NCBI RefSeq assembly: GCF_021735925.1
Contig: NZ_WMEA01000001.1
Coordinates: forward strand, 747,001 to 811,000
Length of the DNA: 64,000 nucleotides
Direction of reading: 5' to 3'
Origin: Loktanella sp. M215
GTDB taxonomy: Bacteria > Pseudomonadota > Alphaproteobacteria > Rhodobacterales > Rhodobacteraceae
Shown here: piece by piece, positions 9,837 through 19,500 of the stretch
Position numbering within the stretch: the stretch's first letter is position 1
How the letters are laid out: each line of letters begins with the position of its first letter
The notes under the pieces: model-generated
What the model was told of the DNA's origin: nothing
The model's input: only the letters and a program-made list of their open reading frames with translations
The model's database searches: none
Position numbers and translations under genes: made by a program

Positions 9837-10461
9837 CGGGCTGCTGACCCTGATGCAATGGCTCTCGCCCGGCTTTCCGCTGGGCACCTTCGGCTATTCC
9901 CACGGGCTGGAACAGGCGGTGGCGGACGGGGGCATCACCTCGGCGGACGATCTGCGCGACTGGCTGCGGGCGGTTCTGACCGACGGCACCGGTCGCAACG
10001 ACGCGATTCTGCTGGCCGAAGGCTATCGCAGTGACGACCCCACCCAGATCGATACGCTGGCCCGCGCGCTGGCGCCGTCGCGCGAGCGGCTGCTGGAAAC
10101 CACGGCGCAGGGCGAGTCCTTTTGCAGCACGGTCAACGCCGTCTGGGGCACCGACCTGCCGCCACTGTCATTGCCCGTCGCGGTCGGGGCTGCGGCGCGC
10201 GGGCAGGACATCCCGCTGGAGCCTGCGCTGCAAGCCTATCTGCATGCTTTCGCTGCCGGACTGGTCTCTGCCGCGCAGCGGGCCATGCCGCTGGGCCAGA
10301 CGCAGGCCCAGCGGGTGCTGGCCGAGATCACGCCGCTGTGCCAGTCGATGGCGGCGACCGCGCTGACGCAAACTCTGGATGACCTCGGCAGCAGCGCCTT
10401 CATGGCAGAGATCGCGGCGATGCGGCACGAAACCCTGCAACCAAGGATATTCCGGTCATGA
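9826..10461 (+). CDS. ureF: Urease accessory protein UreF
   Basis: UreF joins UreD on apo-urease and regulates the GTPase UreG. The all-helical family pattern is clear: [20 protein letters not shown] at the N-terminus, [12 protein letters not shown], and the C-terminal [16 protein letters not shown] followed by PRIFRS. ATG 9826 gives 211 residues, the usual size; the frame is open upstream within ureE, but that part has no similarity. The gene overlaps ureE by 11 bases and ureG by 4, indicating coupled translation. Confidence 0.93.
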   Translation: MRTDGLLTLMQWLSPGFPLGTFGYSHGLEQAVADGGITSADDLRDWLRAVLTDGTGRNDAILLAEGYRSDDPTQIDTLARALAPSRERLLETTAQGESFCSTVNAVWGTDLPPLSLPVAVGAAARGQDIPLEPALQAYLHAFAAGLVSAAQRAMPLGQTQAQRVLAEITPLCQSMAATALTQTLDDLGSSAFMAEIAAMRHETLQPRIFRS

Positions 10462-11078
10462 CATCCCCCCACGGCCCCCTGCGCATCGGCATCGGCGGAC
10501 CCGTCGGCGCAGGCAAGACGACACTGACCGCCAAGCTGGCGCAGCGGCTGCGCGATCAGGTGTCGCTGGGCGTCATCACCAATGACATCTACACGCAGGA
10601 AGATGCCGAGGCGCTGATGCGGATGCAGATCCTGCCGCAGGACCGCATCATCGGGGTCGAAACCGGCGGCTGCCCGCACACGGCGATTCGCGAGGATGCG
10701 AGCATCAACCTCGCCGCCGTGGCCGAAATGCGCCGGCGCCACCCGGACCTTGACCTGATCCTGATCGAAAGCGGCGGCGACAACCTGTCCGCCACCTTCA
10801 GCCCCGAATTGGCCGACCTGACGATCTACGTCATCGACGTTGCGGCAGGAGAGGAAATTCCCCGCAAGGGCGGCCCGGCGATCACCCGGTCGGACATTCT
10901 GGTCATCAACAAGACAGACCTTGCACCGCATGTCGGCGCGTCGCTGGAGGTCATGGCGCGCGATGCGGCGCGGATGCGCGGCGACGGGACCGTGTGTTTC
11001 ACGGCCTTACGTCACGATCAGGGGCTGGACCCCATCGTTGCGCGCATCGCGGGTCTTGGCGGGTTGGAACTGGTATGA
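10458..11078 (+). CDS. ureG: Urease accessory GTPase UreG
   Basis: UreG is the SIMIBI GTPase that powers nickel delivery. The 206-residue protein has the P-loop [11 protein letters not shown], the nickel-binding Cys-Pro-His motif in [19 protein letters not shown], the Walker B-like [20 protein letters not shown], and the guanine-specificity motif [10 protein letters not shown]. Length and motifs are complete. The start overlaps the ureF stop by ATGA. It is the last urease gene; the next gene begins 65 bases later, so read-through into the Anbu operon is possible, and no clear terminator was seen. Confidence 0.97.
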   Translation: MTSPHGPLRIGIGGPVGAGKTTLTAKLAQRLRDQVSLGVITNDIYTQEDAEALMRMQILPQDRIIGVETGGCPHTAIREDASINLAAVAEMRRRHPDLDLILIESGGDNLSATFSPELADLTIYVIDVAAGEEIPRKGGPAITRSDILVINKTDLAPHVGASLEVMARDAARMRGDGTVCFTALRHDQGLDPIVARIAGLGGLELV

Positions 11079-11143
11079 CATAGGACGCAGGACAGCGCCC
11101 CTTGCCGGGGTCGTCAGCGACACCTCCAGACAGGAAGAATGAC

Positions 11144-11920
11144 TTGGACAGCCAGATCACTGTGCGTTTGAACTATGGCGTACCGCAGCCCTGCGCCCTG
11201 CTGCTGCAGATCCGCGCCATGACCGACGCCAGCCAGACCGTGACGTGGGAAAACACGGAAATCGCGGCATATAAATCGTTCCGCGACATGCCCGCCGAAG
11301 AAGGCATCGGCAACCGCATCTGGCTGGAAACCAACGGCGACCTGATCCTGACCTATTCGGCGCAGATCAGCGTCAACCGCTTCGTGGCGCGCCTGGATAC
11401 GCTGCGGGAAACGCCGCTGTATCAGTTGAACGCGCCGACGATCAAATATCTGATGGCCTCGCGCTATTGCACCGCCGACGCCTTTGCGGATTTTCTGGCC
11501 GACACCTTTGGCCACCTGACGGGCGGGGCCAAGGTGCTGGCGATGTCCCAGTGGATCACGGACAACCTGACCTATGACAACGACAGCAGCGACGGCGACA
11601 CCACCGCCGAAGACACCTTTGCCGCGAAACGCGGCGTCTGTCGCGACTATGCGCATCTGCTGATCGCCTTCTGCCGGTCCAGCGCCATTCCGGCCCGTAT
11701 CGCCAGCGTCTACAGCCCCGACGTGACACCGCCGGATTTCCATGCCGTGGCCGAGGTTTACCTGAACGGCGGCTGGCACCTGATCGACCCGACCGGCATG
11801 ACGACGCCGGACCGCATGATCGTGGTCGGCGTGGGACGCGATGCGGCTGACGTCGCTTTTTTAACCGCTTTCGGGACGGCAACGCTGAACGAACAGTCGG
11901 TTTCTGTCACGGCGCGCTAA
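11144..11920 (+). CDS. Transglutaminase-like cysteine peptidase of the Anbu operon (first copy)
   Basis: This is a transglutaminase-core protein of about 258 residues. The catalytic triad is visible: Cys in RGVCRDYAHLLIAFCR, His in DFHAVAEVYL, and Asp in WHLIDPTGM. The N-terminal third is a beta-rich transglutaminase-like domain (ITVRLNYGVPQPCALLLQIR). No ATG fits; TTG 11144 has AGGAAGAA about 6 bases upstream and starts where the conserved part begins, so it is preferred to ATG further upstream at 11102. Anbu-associated transglutaminase-like proteins are proposed to cut or remodel peptide bonds made by the ATP-grasp partner; this is known for the gene neighbourhood rather than shown biochemically. 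Confidence 0.85.
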   Translation: MDSQITVRLNYGVPQPCALLLQIRAMTDASQTVTWENTEIAAYKSFRDMPAEEGIGNRIWLETNGDLILTYSAQISVNRFVARLDTLRETPLYQLNAPTIKYLMASRYCTADAFADFLADTFGHLTGGAKVLAMSQWITDNLTYDNDSSDGDTTAEDTFAAKRGVCRDYAHLLIAFCRSSAIPARIASVYSPDVTPPDFHAVAEVYLNGGWHLIDPTGMTTPDRMIVVGVGRDAADVAFLTAFGTATLNEQSVSVTAR

Positions 11921-11982
11921 CATGTCGCAGATTCTTGCCTGAATTATTTGCAGATCAGCCAGAAAGCATTAACCTCCACTTT

Positions 11983-13410
11983 ATGAATACAAAACCAGAA
12001 CACTTTGACGAGATGCGGGTCGGCGACGACTCGGTGCGCAACCCATACGAAGGCTACAAAAGCTGGTTTGACGAACAGCCGCCGGGCCGGTTCTCGCGCA
12101 AATCGAAAGAGGCAGAGGCCTTCTTTCGGCGGACGGGTATCACGTTCAACGTGTATGGGCAGGTGGCCGCACAGGAACGCCTGATCCCCTTCGATCTGGT
12201 GCCGCGCATCATCTCCAGCCGCGAATGGACCAAGCTGTCGCGCGGGATCGAACAGCGGGTGCGCGCGATCAATGCGTTCCTGCACGACATCTATAACCGT
12301 CAAGAAATCCTGCGCGCCGGTCGAATTCCCATCGACCTGATCGCCCGGAACGAGGCGTTCCTGCCGCAGATGATGGGCTTTTCGCCGCCGGGCAATGTCT
12401 ATACCCATATTGTCGGCACCGATATCGTCAGGACCGGAGAGGACGATTTCTTCGTCCTCGAAGACAACGCGCGCACGCCGTCTGGTGTCAGCTACATGCT
12501 GGAAAACCGCGAGACGATGCTGCAGATGTTCCCCGAGCTGTTCAGCCGCATCAAGGTGCAGCCGGTCAGCGACTATCCCAAGAACCTGCGCCGGTCGCTG
12601 GCGGCCTCTGCGCCGAAATCCTGCGGCGGCAAGCCGGTGATCGCGGTGCTGACGCCGGGCATCTACAACTCTGCCTATTACGAACATTCGTTCCTTGCCG
12701 ACCAGATGGGCGCAGAACTGGTCGAAGGGCACGATCTGCGCGTGGTGGATGGCCATATCGCGATGCGCACGACCCGGGGCTACAAGCAGATCGACGTGAT
12801 CTACCGCCGGATCGACGACGAATACCTTGATCCGCTGACGTTCAATCCGAAATCCATGCTGGGTGTGCCCGGCATCATGGACGTCTACCGTGCGGGCAAT
12901 ATCACCATCGCCAACGCGCCGGGCACCGGCGTCGCCGACGACAAGGCGATCTACAGCTACATGCCCGATATCGTTGAATTCTACACCGGTGAGAAGGCGA
13001 TCCTGAAGAACGTCGAAACTTTCCGCTGCGGCGAGCCCGAGAGCCTGAAATACGTCCTCGACAACCTCGCCGACCTTGTCGTGAAAGAGGTGCATGGCTC
13101 TGGCGGCTACGGCATGCTGGTCGGCCCCGCCGCCAGCAAGAAGGAACTGGCCGATTTCGCCGACAAGCTGCGCGCGCGGCCCGGCAATTATATCGCCCAG
13201 CCGACGCTGTCGCTGTCGACCGTGCCGATCTTCGTGAAAAAGGGGCTTGCCCCGCGCCACGTCGACCTGCGCCCCTATGTGCTGGTCAGCCCCGAGGGGA
13301 TCAACATCACGCCGGGCGGCCTGACCCGCGTGGCGCTGACCGAAGGGTCGCTTGTCGTGAATTCCAGCCAAGGAGGCGGCACCAAGGATACCTGGGTGCT
13401 GGAGGACTGA
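11983..13410 (+). CDS. Circularly permuted ATP-grasp protein (DUF404/DUF407 type)
   Basis: This is a predicted peptide ligase of about 475 residues with a circularly permuted ATP-grasp fold. Recognisable segments are RNPYEGYKSWFDE, the conserved RIISSREWTKLSRGIEQRVR and FLHDIYNRQEIL near residues 70-110, FFVLEDNARTPSGVSYMLEN (acidic metal and ATP site), GVADDKAIYSYMPDIVEFYT, and LVVKEVHGSGGYGMLVGP with the nucleotide-binding Lys. It is always linked in genomes to alpha-E, transglutaminase and Anbu genes. ATG 11983 is the first ATG in a frame that opens at TTG 11935; the ribosome site is weak and ATG 12013 is possible. Confidence 0.88.
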   Translation: MNTKPEHFDEMRVGDDSVRNPYEGYKSWFDEQPPGRFSRKSKEAEAFFRRTGITFNVYGQVAAQERLIPFDLVPRIISSREWTKLSRGIEQRVRAINAFLHDIYNRQEILRAGRIPIDLIARNEAFLPQMMGFSPPGNVYTHIVGTDIVRTGEDDFFVLEDNARTPSGVSYMLENRETMLQMFPELFSRIKVQPVSDYPKNLRRSLAASAPKSCGGKPVIAVLTPGIYNSAYYEHSFLADQMGAELVEGHDLRVVDGHIAMRTTRGYKQIDVIYRRIDDEYLDPLTFNPKSMLGVPGIMDVYRAGNITIANAPGTGVADDKAIYSYMPDIVEFYTGEKAILKNVETFRCGEPESLKYVLDNLADLVVKEVHGSGGYGMLVGPAASKKELADFADKLRARPGNYIAQPTLSLSTVPIFVKKGLAPRHVDLRPYVLVSPEGINITPGGLTRVALTEGSLVVNSSQGGGTKDTWVLED

Positions 13411-13414
13411 GACT

Positions 13415-14356
13415 ATGCTGGGAAAAACCGCTGGCGGCCTGTTCTGGATGTTTCGATTTCTGGAACGCGCCGAAAACACCGCGCGTCTGGTCGAGGCCGG
13501 ATTCCGTATCGCCCTGACCCGTAGTCAGGATTCGTCCAGAGAATGGGAATCCGTGGTCACGACCGCCGGGGTCTGTGACGATTATCTGAAAAAGCACAGC
13601 GACTTCACCGCAGCCAGCGCGATCGACTTTCTGTTGCGCGACAAGGACAACGCGTCGTCGGTATATTCGGTCATCAAGTCGGCGCGCGACAACGCCCGTC
13701 TGGTCCGCACCGCGCTGACGGTCGAGGTCTGGACGGCCGTGAACGACAACTGGATGACGATGCAGGAACTGCTGAAGCGTCCGATCAAGGAAACCGACCT
13801 GCCCCGCGTGCTGGACGTAATCCGGTCGCAATCGGCCCTCGTGCGCGGCGCGCTGCATGGCACGATGCTGCGCAACGACATCTATGACTTTGCCCGCATC
13901 GGCACCTTCATCGAACGCGCCGACAACGTCGCGCGCATCATCGACGTGAAGTATTATACGCTGCTGCCCTCGACCAGCTTTGTCGGGTCTTCGCTGGACA
14001 ACGTGCAGTGGGAAACGATCCTGCGGTCGGTGTCCGCACACCGGGCATTCCGCTGGCTGGACGAGGAGGACATGACCGCGTCCAGCGTCGCACGGTTCCT
14101 GATCCTTGATCCCCGCCTGCCCCGGTCGCTGGTCTTTTCGATGAAGACGACGGTGGAAAACCTGAATTATCTGGCCGAGGATTACGGCGAGCGGCACGCC
14201 TGCCACGATCATGCGGACCAGATGCTGAAAGGCCTGCGGGAACGCGACATCAAGTCGATCTTTGACGAGGGCCTGCACGAGTTCATCACCGGGTTCATCC
14301 ACGACAACAACGCGCTGGGTATGCTGATCGAGCGCGATTACAAGTTTTACAATTAG
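13415..14356 (+). CDS. Alpha-E domain protein (DUF403)
   Basis: This 313-residue all-helical protein has the alpha-E signature at the start, MLGKTAGGLFWMFRFLERAE followed by NTARLVEAGFR, and further typical segments FARIGTFIERADNVARIIDV and NYLAEDYGERHACHDHADQM. The acidic and arginine residues in these repeated helices (RxxERA, IERADNxAR) define the family. Its biochemical role is unknown; it is inferred to act with the ATP-grasp protein just upstream (4 bases between genes) in making or attaching peptides. The gene is followed 9 bases later by a second transglutaminase-like gene. Confidence 0.9.
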   Translation: MLGKTAGGLFWMFRFLERAENTARLVEAGFRIALTRSQDSSREWESVVTTAGVCDDYLKKHSDFTAASAIDFLLRDKDNASSVYSVIKSARDNARLVRTALTVEVWTAVNDNWMTMQELLKRPIKETDLPRVLDVIRSQSALVRGALHGTMLRNDIYDFARIGTFIERADNVARIIDVKYYTLLPSTSFVGSSLDNVQWETILRSVSAHRAFRWLDEEDMTASSVARFLILDPRLPRSLVFSMKTTVENLNYLAEDYGERHACHDHADQMLKGLRERDIKSIFDEGLHEFITGFIHDNNALGMLIERDYKFYN

Positions 14357-14365
14357 GATAGAGCC

Positions 14366-15163
14366 TTGGATCTGCGCATCACCCATACCACGACCTATTC
14401 CTATGATCAGCCGGTCAGCTATGCGTTGCAGCGGCTGCATCTGCGGCCCCAGTCGAACGTGATGCAGACCGTGCTGGACTGGTCGCTGGAGGTCGAGGGC
14501 GGCGTGGTCGAGCTGACCTGCGACGATCATCACGGCAACATCATGGATCTGGTGAACACCACCCGCGGCGCCACGGAACTGAAGGTGACGGCCAGCGGCA
14601 CCGTGCGCACGCAGGACAAGGCGGGCGTCATGGGCAAGGTCTATGGCGCGGCGCCCTTGTGGCATTTCACCCAGCAGACCCACCTGACCGAACCCAGCAA
14701 GGCGATCCGCGCGCTCGCCAAGCCGCTGAAGACGACGGACAACCCGCTGCGCGACCTGCACGCCGTCTCTGCCGCCATTCTGAACGCGGTGCCCTATGCC
14801 ACCGGCCAGACCTATACCGAAACAACGGCGGAAGAGGCGCTCGCCGGTGGGGCCGGTGTCTGTCAGGACCACGCGCATATCATGATCTCGGCCGCGCGGG
14901 TGGCGGGGATGCCGGCGCGCTATGTCTCGGGCTACTTGCTGCTGGACGACCGGATCGATCAGGACGCCAGCCACGCCTGGGCCGAGGTGCATCTGCCCAC
15001 GCTGGGCTGGGTCGGGTTTGACGTCAGCAACGGGATCAGCCCCGACATGCGCTATGTCCGCATCGCCATCGGGCGCGATGCGCGCGATGCGGCCCCGATT
15101 CAGGGGGTGCGCATGGGACCGGGGGACGAATCGCTGATTGTCACGCTGCAGGTCCAGCAGTAG
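14366..15163 (+). CDS. Transglutaminase-like protein with bacterial N-terminal domain (second copy)
   Basis: This 265-residue protein starts with the N-terminal domain usual in such operons (LRITHTTTYSYDQPVSYALQ followed by RLHLRPQ) and has the full catalytic triad: Cys in GGAGVCQDHAHIMISAAR, His in DASHAWAEVHLP, and Asp in VGFDVSNGI. The first copy in the operon has a different N-terminal half, so the two are not recent duplicates. The start codon is TTG at 14366; there is no ATG in a suitable place and the conserved sequence begins at once. Likely partner of the Anbu particle encoded next. Confidence 0.9.
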   Translation: MDLRITHTTTYSYDQPVSYALQRLHLRPQSNVMQTVLDWSLEVEGGVVELTCDDHHGNIMDLVNTTRGATELKVTASGTVRTQDKAGVMGKVYGAAPLWHFTQQTHLTEPSKAIRALAKPLKTTDNPLRDLHAVSAAILNAVPYATGQTYTETTAEEALAGGAGVCQDHAHIMISAARVAGMPARYVSGYLLLDDRIDQDASHAWAEVHLPTLGWVGFDVSNGISPDMRYVRIAIGRDARDAAPIQGVRMGPGDESLIVTLQVQQ

Positions 15164-15194
15164 AAGCGACCTGACCTAAATCAGAGAATACCCC

Positions 15195-15926
15195 ATGACC
15201 TATTGCGTCGGCCTGCGTCTGAACCGCGGCCTTGTCTTCATGTCCGACACCCGCACCAACGCAGGCGTCGACAACTTTTCGATGACGCGCAAGATGTTCA
15301 CTTGGCAGGCCCCCGGCGACCGCATGATCACGATCATGACCGCAGGCAACCTTGCCACCACGCAATCGCTGATTTCCCTGCTGGAAGAGCGGAGCAAATC
15401 TGCCGCCGACCGCGACCCCAGCATCATGCGCGAACCCACGATGTTCCAGGTCGCGCGCCTTGTCGGCGCGACCCTGCAAGAGGTCATCGCCTATTCCTCG
15501 CCCTTGGGCGACACGTCCGGCCAGCATTTCCGCGCGACGGTCATCGTCGGTGGCCAGATTGCGGGCGGCGTGCCGACCGTGTTCATGGTCTATCCCGAAG
15601 GCAACTTTGTCGAGGTGACCGAGGAAACCCCGTTCTTCCAGATCGGCGAGACGAAATACGGCAAGCCCATCCTCGTGCGCGCCTACGACGCCGAGATGAC
15701 CTTCGAAGATACGGTCAAGCTGCTGCTGGTGTCCTTCGATTCGACCGTGAAATCGAACCTGTCGGTCGGCCTGCCCTTCGACATCGTCTGCTATGAAAAG
15801 GATACCTTCGAGATCCACAAGCGGGCGCGGGTCGAGGCGGACGATCCGGTCTATCACCAGATTTCCAGCGGGTGGGGCAACGCGCTGCGCGAAGCCTTCG
15901 TGTCGCTGCCGACCTACAAGCTTTAG
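15195..15926 (+). CDS. Anbu, proteasome-like Ntn hydrolase
   Basis: Anbu (ancestral beta subunit, also called BPH) forms ring-shaped proteasome-like particles. The 243-residue protein begins MTYCVGLRLNRGLVFMSDTR: after Met removal Thr becomes the N-terminal nucleophile, with Asp18 in MSDTRTNAG and Lys33 in MTRKMF as the catalytic partners expected of Ntn hydrolases. Later segments (GDTSGQHFRATVIVGGQI, LVSFDSTVKSNLSVGLPFD) match the family. It is the last gene of a five-gene operon. The stop overlaps the stop of the convergent LOV gene. Confidence 0.93.
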   Translation: MTYCVGLRLNRGLVFMSDTRTNAGVDNFSMTRKMFTWQAPGDRMITIMTAGNLATTQSLISLLEERSKSAADRDPSIMREPTMFQVARLVGATLQEVIAYSSPLGDTSGQHFRATVIVGGQIAGGVPTVFMVYPEGNFVEVTEETPFFQIGETKYGKPILVRAYDAEMTFEDTVKLLLVSFDSTVKSNLSVGLPFDIVCYEKDTFEIHKRARVEADDPVYHQISSGWGNALREAFVSLPTYKL

Positions 15927-16444
15927 GTTTCCATCCACAGGCGGACGGCGGCGGCCATGGACCGGGCCAGCGCCTGACGCGACGTCGCACGCAGGCGTTC
16001 GTTCAGGTCCAGCAGCTTGTCGATTTCCCGCACGATCTGATTGCCATGCGCTTCGGCTGCGGCCGCGCGCGTCTCGGCATTGACCAGAAACTGCGCGCCC
16101 ACGACGTAGGCCAGATTGCCCTCGCGGTCCTGCAGCGGTTCGATGATCAGCAGGTTGTTGAAGGTCGTGCCGTCCAGACGCCGGTTCTGGAACACCGCCT
16201 GCGCTGCAGTCCCGTTTTTCAGCGCATCGCGGATCACGGCCCGCGGCGCGTCGTTTTCAAGGTCGGACTGCAGGAACCGGCAATTCCGTCCGATCATCTG
16301 ATCGGTATCGTAGCCCGTCACCGTGCAGAACGCCGGATTGACATACACCAGCGGAAAGTCGTCCTGCGTCCCGTCGGCAATCGACAAAGAGATATTCGAC
16401 TGATCCAGCCGCTGCGCGACTTCTTTCATGTTCAGTTTCGGCAT
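15923..16444 (-). CDS. Short LOV blue-light photoreceptor protein
   Basis: This 173-residue protein is a single LOV (PAS) domain with a helical tail and no output domain. The photoactive cysteine is Cys55 in the canonical GRNCRFLQ, preceded by VNPAFCTVTGYD; FMN-contact residues appear as the Asn pair in FNNLLIIEPLQD and Gln in GAQFLVNAE. On illumination Cys55 should form the flavin adduct. A comparable short LOV protein in the phototroph Dinoroseobacter shibae influences photopigment levels. ATG 16444, with AGAGGAT close by, is preferred to GTG 16462. The gene diverges from the large sensor kinase after 76 bases, which may signal a shared light-sensing role (inference). Confidence 0.92.
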   Translation of the reverse strand: MPKLNMKEVAQRLDQSNISLSIADGTQDDFPLVYVNPAFCTVTGYDTDQMIGRNCRFLQSDLENDAPRAVIRDALKNGTAAQAVFQNRRLDGTTFNNLLIIEPLQDREGNLAYVVGAQFLVNAETRAAAAEAHGNQIVREIDKLLDLNERLRATSRQALARSMAAAVRLWMET

Positions 16445-16520
16445 GACATCCTCTGGTAGCACTCGACCAACTGCCTACGCGGATTATTTCGCCAACGTAA
16501 GACTATTTGCGGAGCCACCG

Positions 16521-19500
16521 ATGACGACGACCGAGACCAACGCCACTGCCAGCGATGAACAGATCATTGTCGGTATCGGTGCGTCTGCCGGAGGGCTGGA
16601 GGCGATACAGAGCTTTCTGGACCGGCTGCCCGATCAGCACGATCTGGTGTTCGTCATCGTGCAGCATCTGGACCCCGACCACGACAGCCTGATGGAAGAG
16701 TTGCTGAACCGGCGCACGAAATCGCCGGTCGTGACCGCCTATGACGGGTGCAAGGTCGAACCCGGCCACATCTATCTGATCGCACCGGGCGAACTGCTGA
16801 CCATCGAAGACAACACGCTGCGGACGGAAAAATTCGCCCAGCCCCGCGGCATCCGGCGCCCCATCGACGTCTTTCTGACCTCGCTGGCCAACCATTCCGG
16901 CCTGAACGCCGTCGGCGTCATCCTGTCCGGCACCGGCAGCGACGGCAGCCACGGTGTGCGCGATATCAAGAACAACGGCGGCCTCGTGCTGGTGCAGCGC
17001 CCGGAAGAGGCGAAATATAACGGCATGCCCCGCGCCGCGATCGCCAGCGGCGCCTGCGACCTGATCGTCCCCGTCGCCGAAATCGTCCCCGCGCTCGAGG
17101 ATTTCTTTCATCGCGTCGGCGATCTGACATCCAGCAACATCACGGATGGAGAGTTGATTTCCCGCGTGGCCCGCCACCTGCGCAACCGGACAGGGCACGA
17201 TTTTTCCGAATACAAACCCGGCACCCTGCTGCGCCGCATCGCAGTGCGCATGTCGATCCTCGGGTTGGCCAAGTCCGCGGATTATCTGCATCACCTGATC
17301 AACGATCCGCAGGAAGCCGAAAAGCTGTTCAGCAGCATCCTGATCAACGTCACCAGCTTTTTCCGCGACGATGACGTGTTTGATGCGCTGCGCGAAAGTA
17401 TCATTCCCGATCTGGTCAGCAGTGTCGGTGCGGGTGGCGACCTGCGCGTCTGGGTCGCCGGCTGCTCGACCGGAGAGGAGGCCTACAGCCTCGCGATCAT
17501 CCTGTCCGAGGCGATGGAGCGGCAGAACATCTGGCCGCGCGTCTCGATCTTTGCCACGGATATCGACGAAGACGCCCTGCGCACCGCGCGGCGTGGCGAA
17601 TACGGTGACGAGATCGCGGGCCGGATGCCGTCCGCAACGCTGCAGCGGTATTTCAGGGCGCGCGCGACCGGATTTGTCGTGACCGACGCCATCCGCAACA
17701 TGGTCCGGTTTTCCAACCAGAGCCTGATCAAGGATCCGCCGTTTTCGCAACTTGACCTGATCTGCTGCCGCAACGTCCTGATTTATTTCGAAAAGCCGCT
17801 TCAGACATCGGTCATCAACTCGTTTCATTACGGTCTGCGCGAAGGCGGCACGCTGGTTCTCGGCAACAGCGAGGCCATCAACAAGGGTGACGCGCTGTTC
17901 GATGAAATCTCGCGGCATCTGCGGATCTTCACACGCAGGCCAGGGCCTGCGGCGCGCCTTGACCTGCGCCCGGCGGACCGCCCCTATTACCGCCCGCCCA
18001 GCGCCCAGCCGCAGGATGACCATGCCCTGCCGCCGCAGCCCTATGCCGCCGACGTAATGACCCATTTCTCGCCGCCCTACATGGTGCTGACGCCGCAGTC
18101 CGATCTGGTCTATGCGTCCACCAGCGCCACCGCATTCCTGCAGGTGACGGGCGGGCGGCCACAATCGTCTGTCCTCAAGATGGTCAGGCCCGAACTGGAA
18201 CCCGCCCTTGGACGGTTGCTGCGGTTCGACCAGAAGACGGACCAGACCCAGAGTATCCTGTTCGAAGGCGATCTTGACGGCGATCGCAGGCGGTTGCGCA
18301 TCAGCGGACGTCAGATCGCCGACCAGAACATCCTCGTGGTGTTCGAGGACCAGATCGTGACGAACGATGCGACGATCGCAGACCCCGCCGCCGAAGGGGC
18401 CGAAACACGACGCTATACCCGCGAGTTGGAAGCCGAACTCGACGCGACGCGCGACCGGTTGCGGATTACCATGGAAGAACTCGAGACATCCAACGAAGAG
18501 CTGAAAAGCTCCAACGAGGAAATGATGTCGATGAACGAGGAATTGCAGTCCGCAAACGAAGAGCTGACGACCACCAACGACGAGTTGAATTCCAAGATCA
18601 CCGAAATCCGCGATTCCAACGCGGACATGAGCAATTTCATCAAAAGCAACAAGATCAGCACGGTCTTTCTTGACGAACAATTGCGTCTGCGCCGGTTCAC
18701 GCCGGAGGCGCGCAATCAGTTCCGGTTCGTCACCTCTGACATCGGTCGCCCGCTGGACGATATCGGATCCGATCTGGACGTGGCACAGATCCTCGATGAC
18801 TGCCGCGCGGTCATGCAGACCGACAAGATGATGGAAGCGGAATACGAAAGCCGCGACGGCCTGACCTACCGTGCCCGCATCGTGCCCTTCGACGGCGACC
18901 CGTCCGTGGGCGGCGGCGTGGTCCTGTCGATCTTTGACGTGACGGAATTGCGCCGCTTCGCGCGCGAGGCCGAAGAGCAGCGCAACCTGTCCGAACAGCG
19001 CCTGACCGAGATCGAGGATCTGTATGCCGTCAGTCCGCAGGCGATGGGCATGCTGGACGAAAATCTGCGCTATGTCCGCGCCAACCCCCGGCTGGCCGAT
19101 CTGTGCGGCACCTCCGTCGCCGATCTGATCGGCCGTCCCCTCGGCACCCTCGCCATGGGCCTGCGCGAAGAGATCGAGCCGATGGCGCGGGACGTGCTGG
19201 AGAACCAGACGCGCATCGAGAACAGGCAGTTTCGTGGCAAGATGCGCAGCATGCCGGACAAGGACAGGGTCTGGGAAACCGACTGGTATCCGGTCTATCA
19301 CAACGGTGTCGTGGCCGGTGTCGGCGTGAACGTCCGCGACATCACCGACCAGATCCAGATGCAGTACGAACTGCGCCGCGTGATGCAAGAGCTGCAACAC
19401 CGGGTCAAGAACATGCTGGCCAACGTGCTGGCGCTGGTGTCCCGCGCACGCCGTGACGCGACCAGCGACCGAGAGGTCTTTTCCGCCCTGTCCAAACGGA

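Noticed and set aside
11079..11143. CCCC-TTGCC-GGGG hairpin between ureG and the Anbu operon as a terminator
   Set aside because: A four-base stem with no T-tract is too weak to call.
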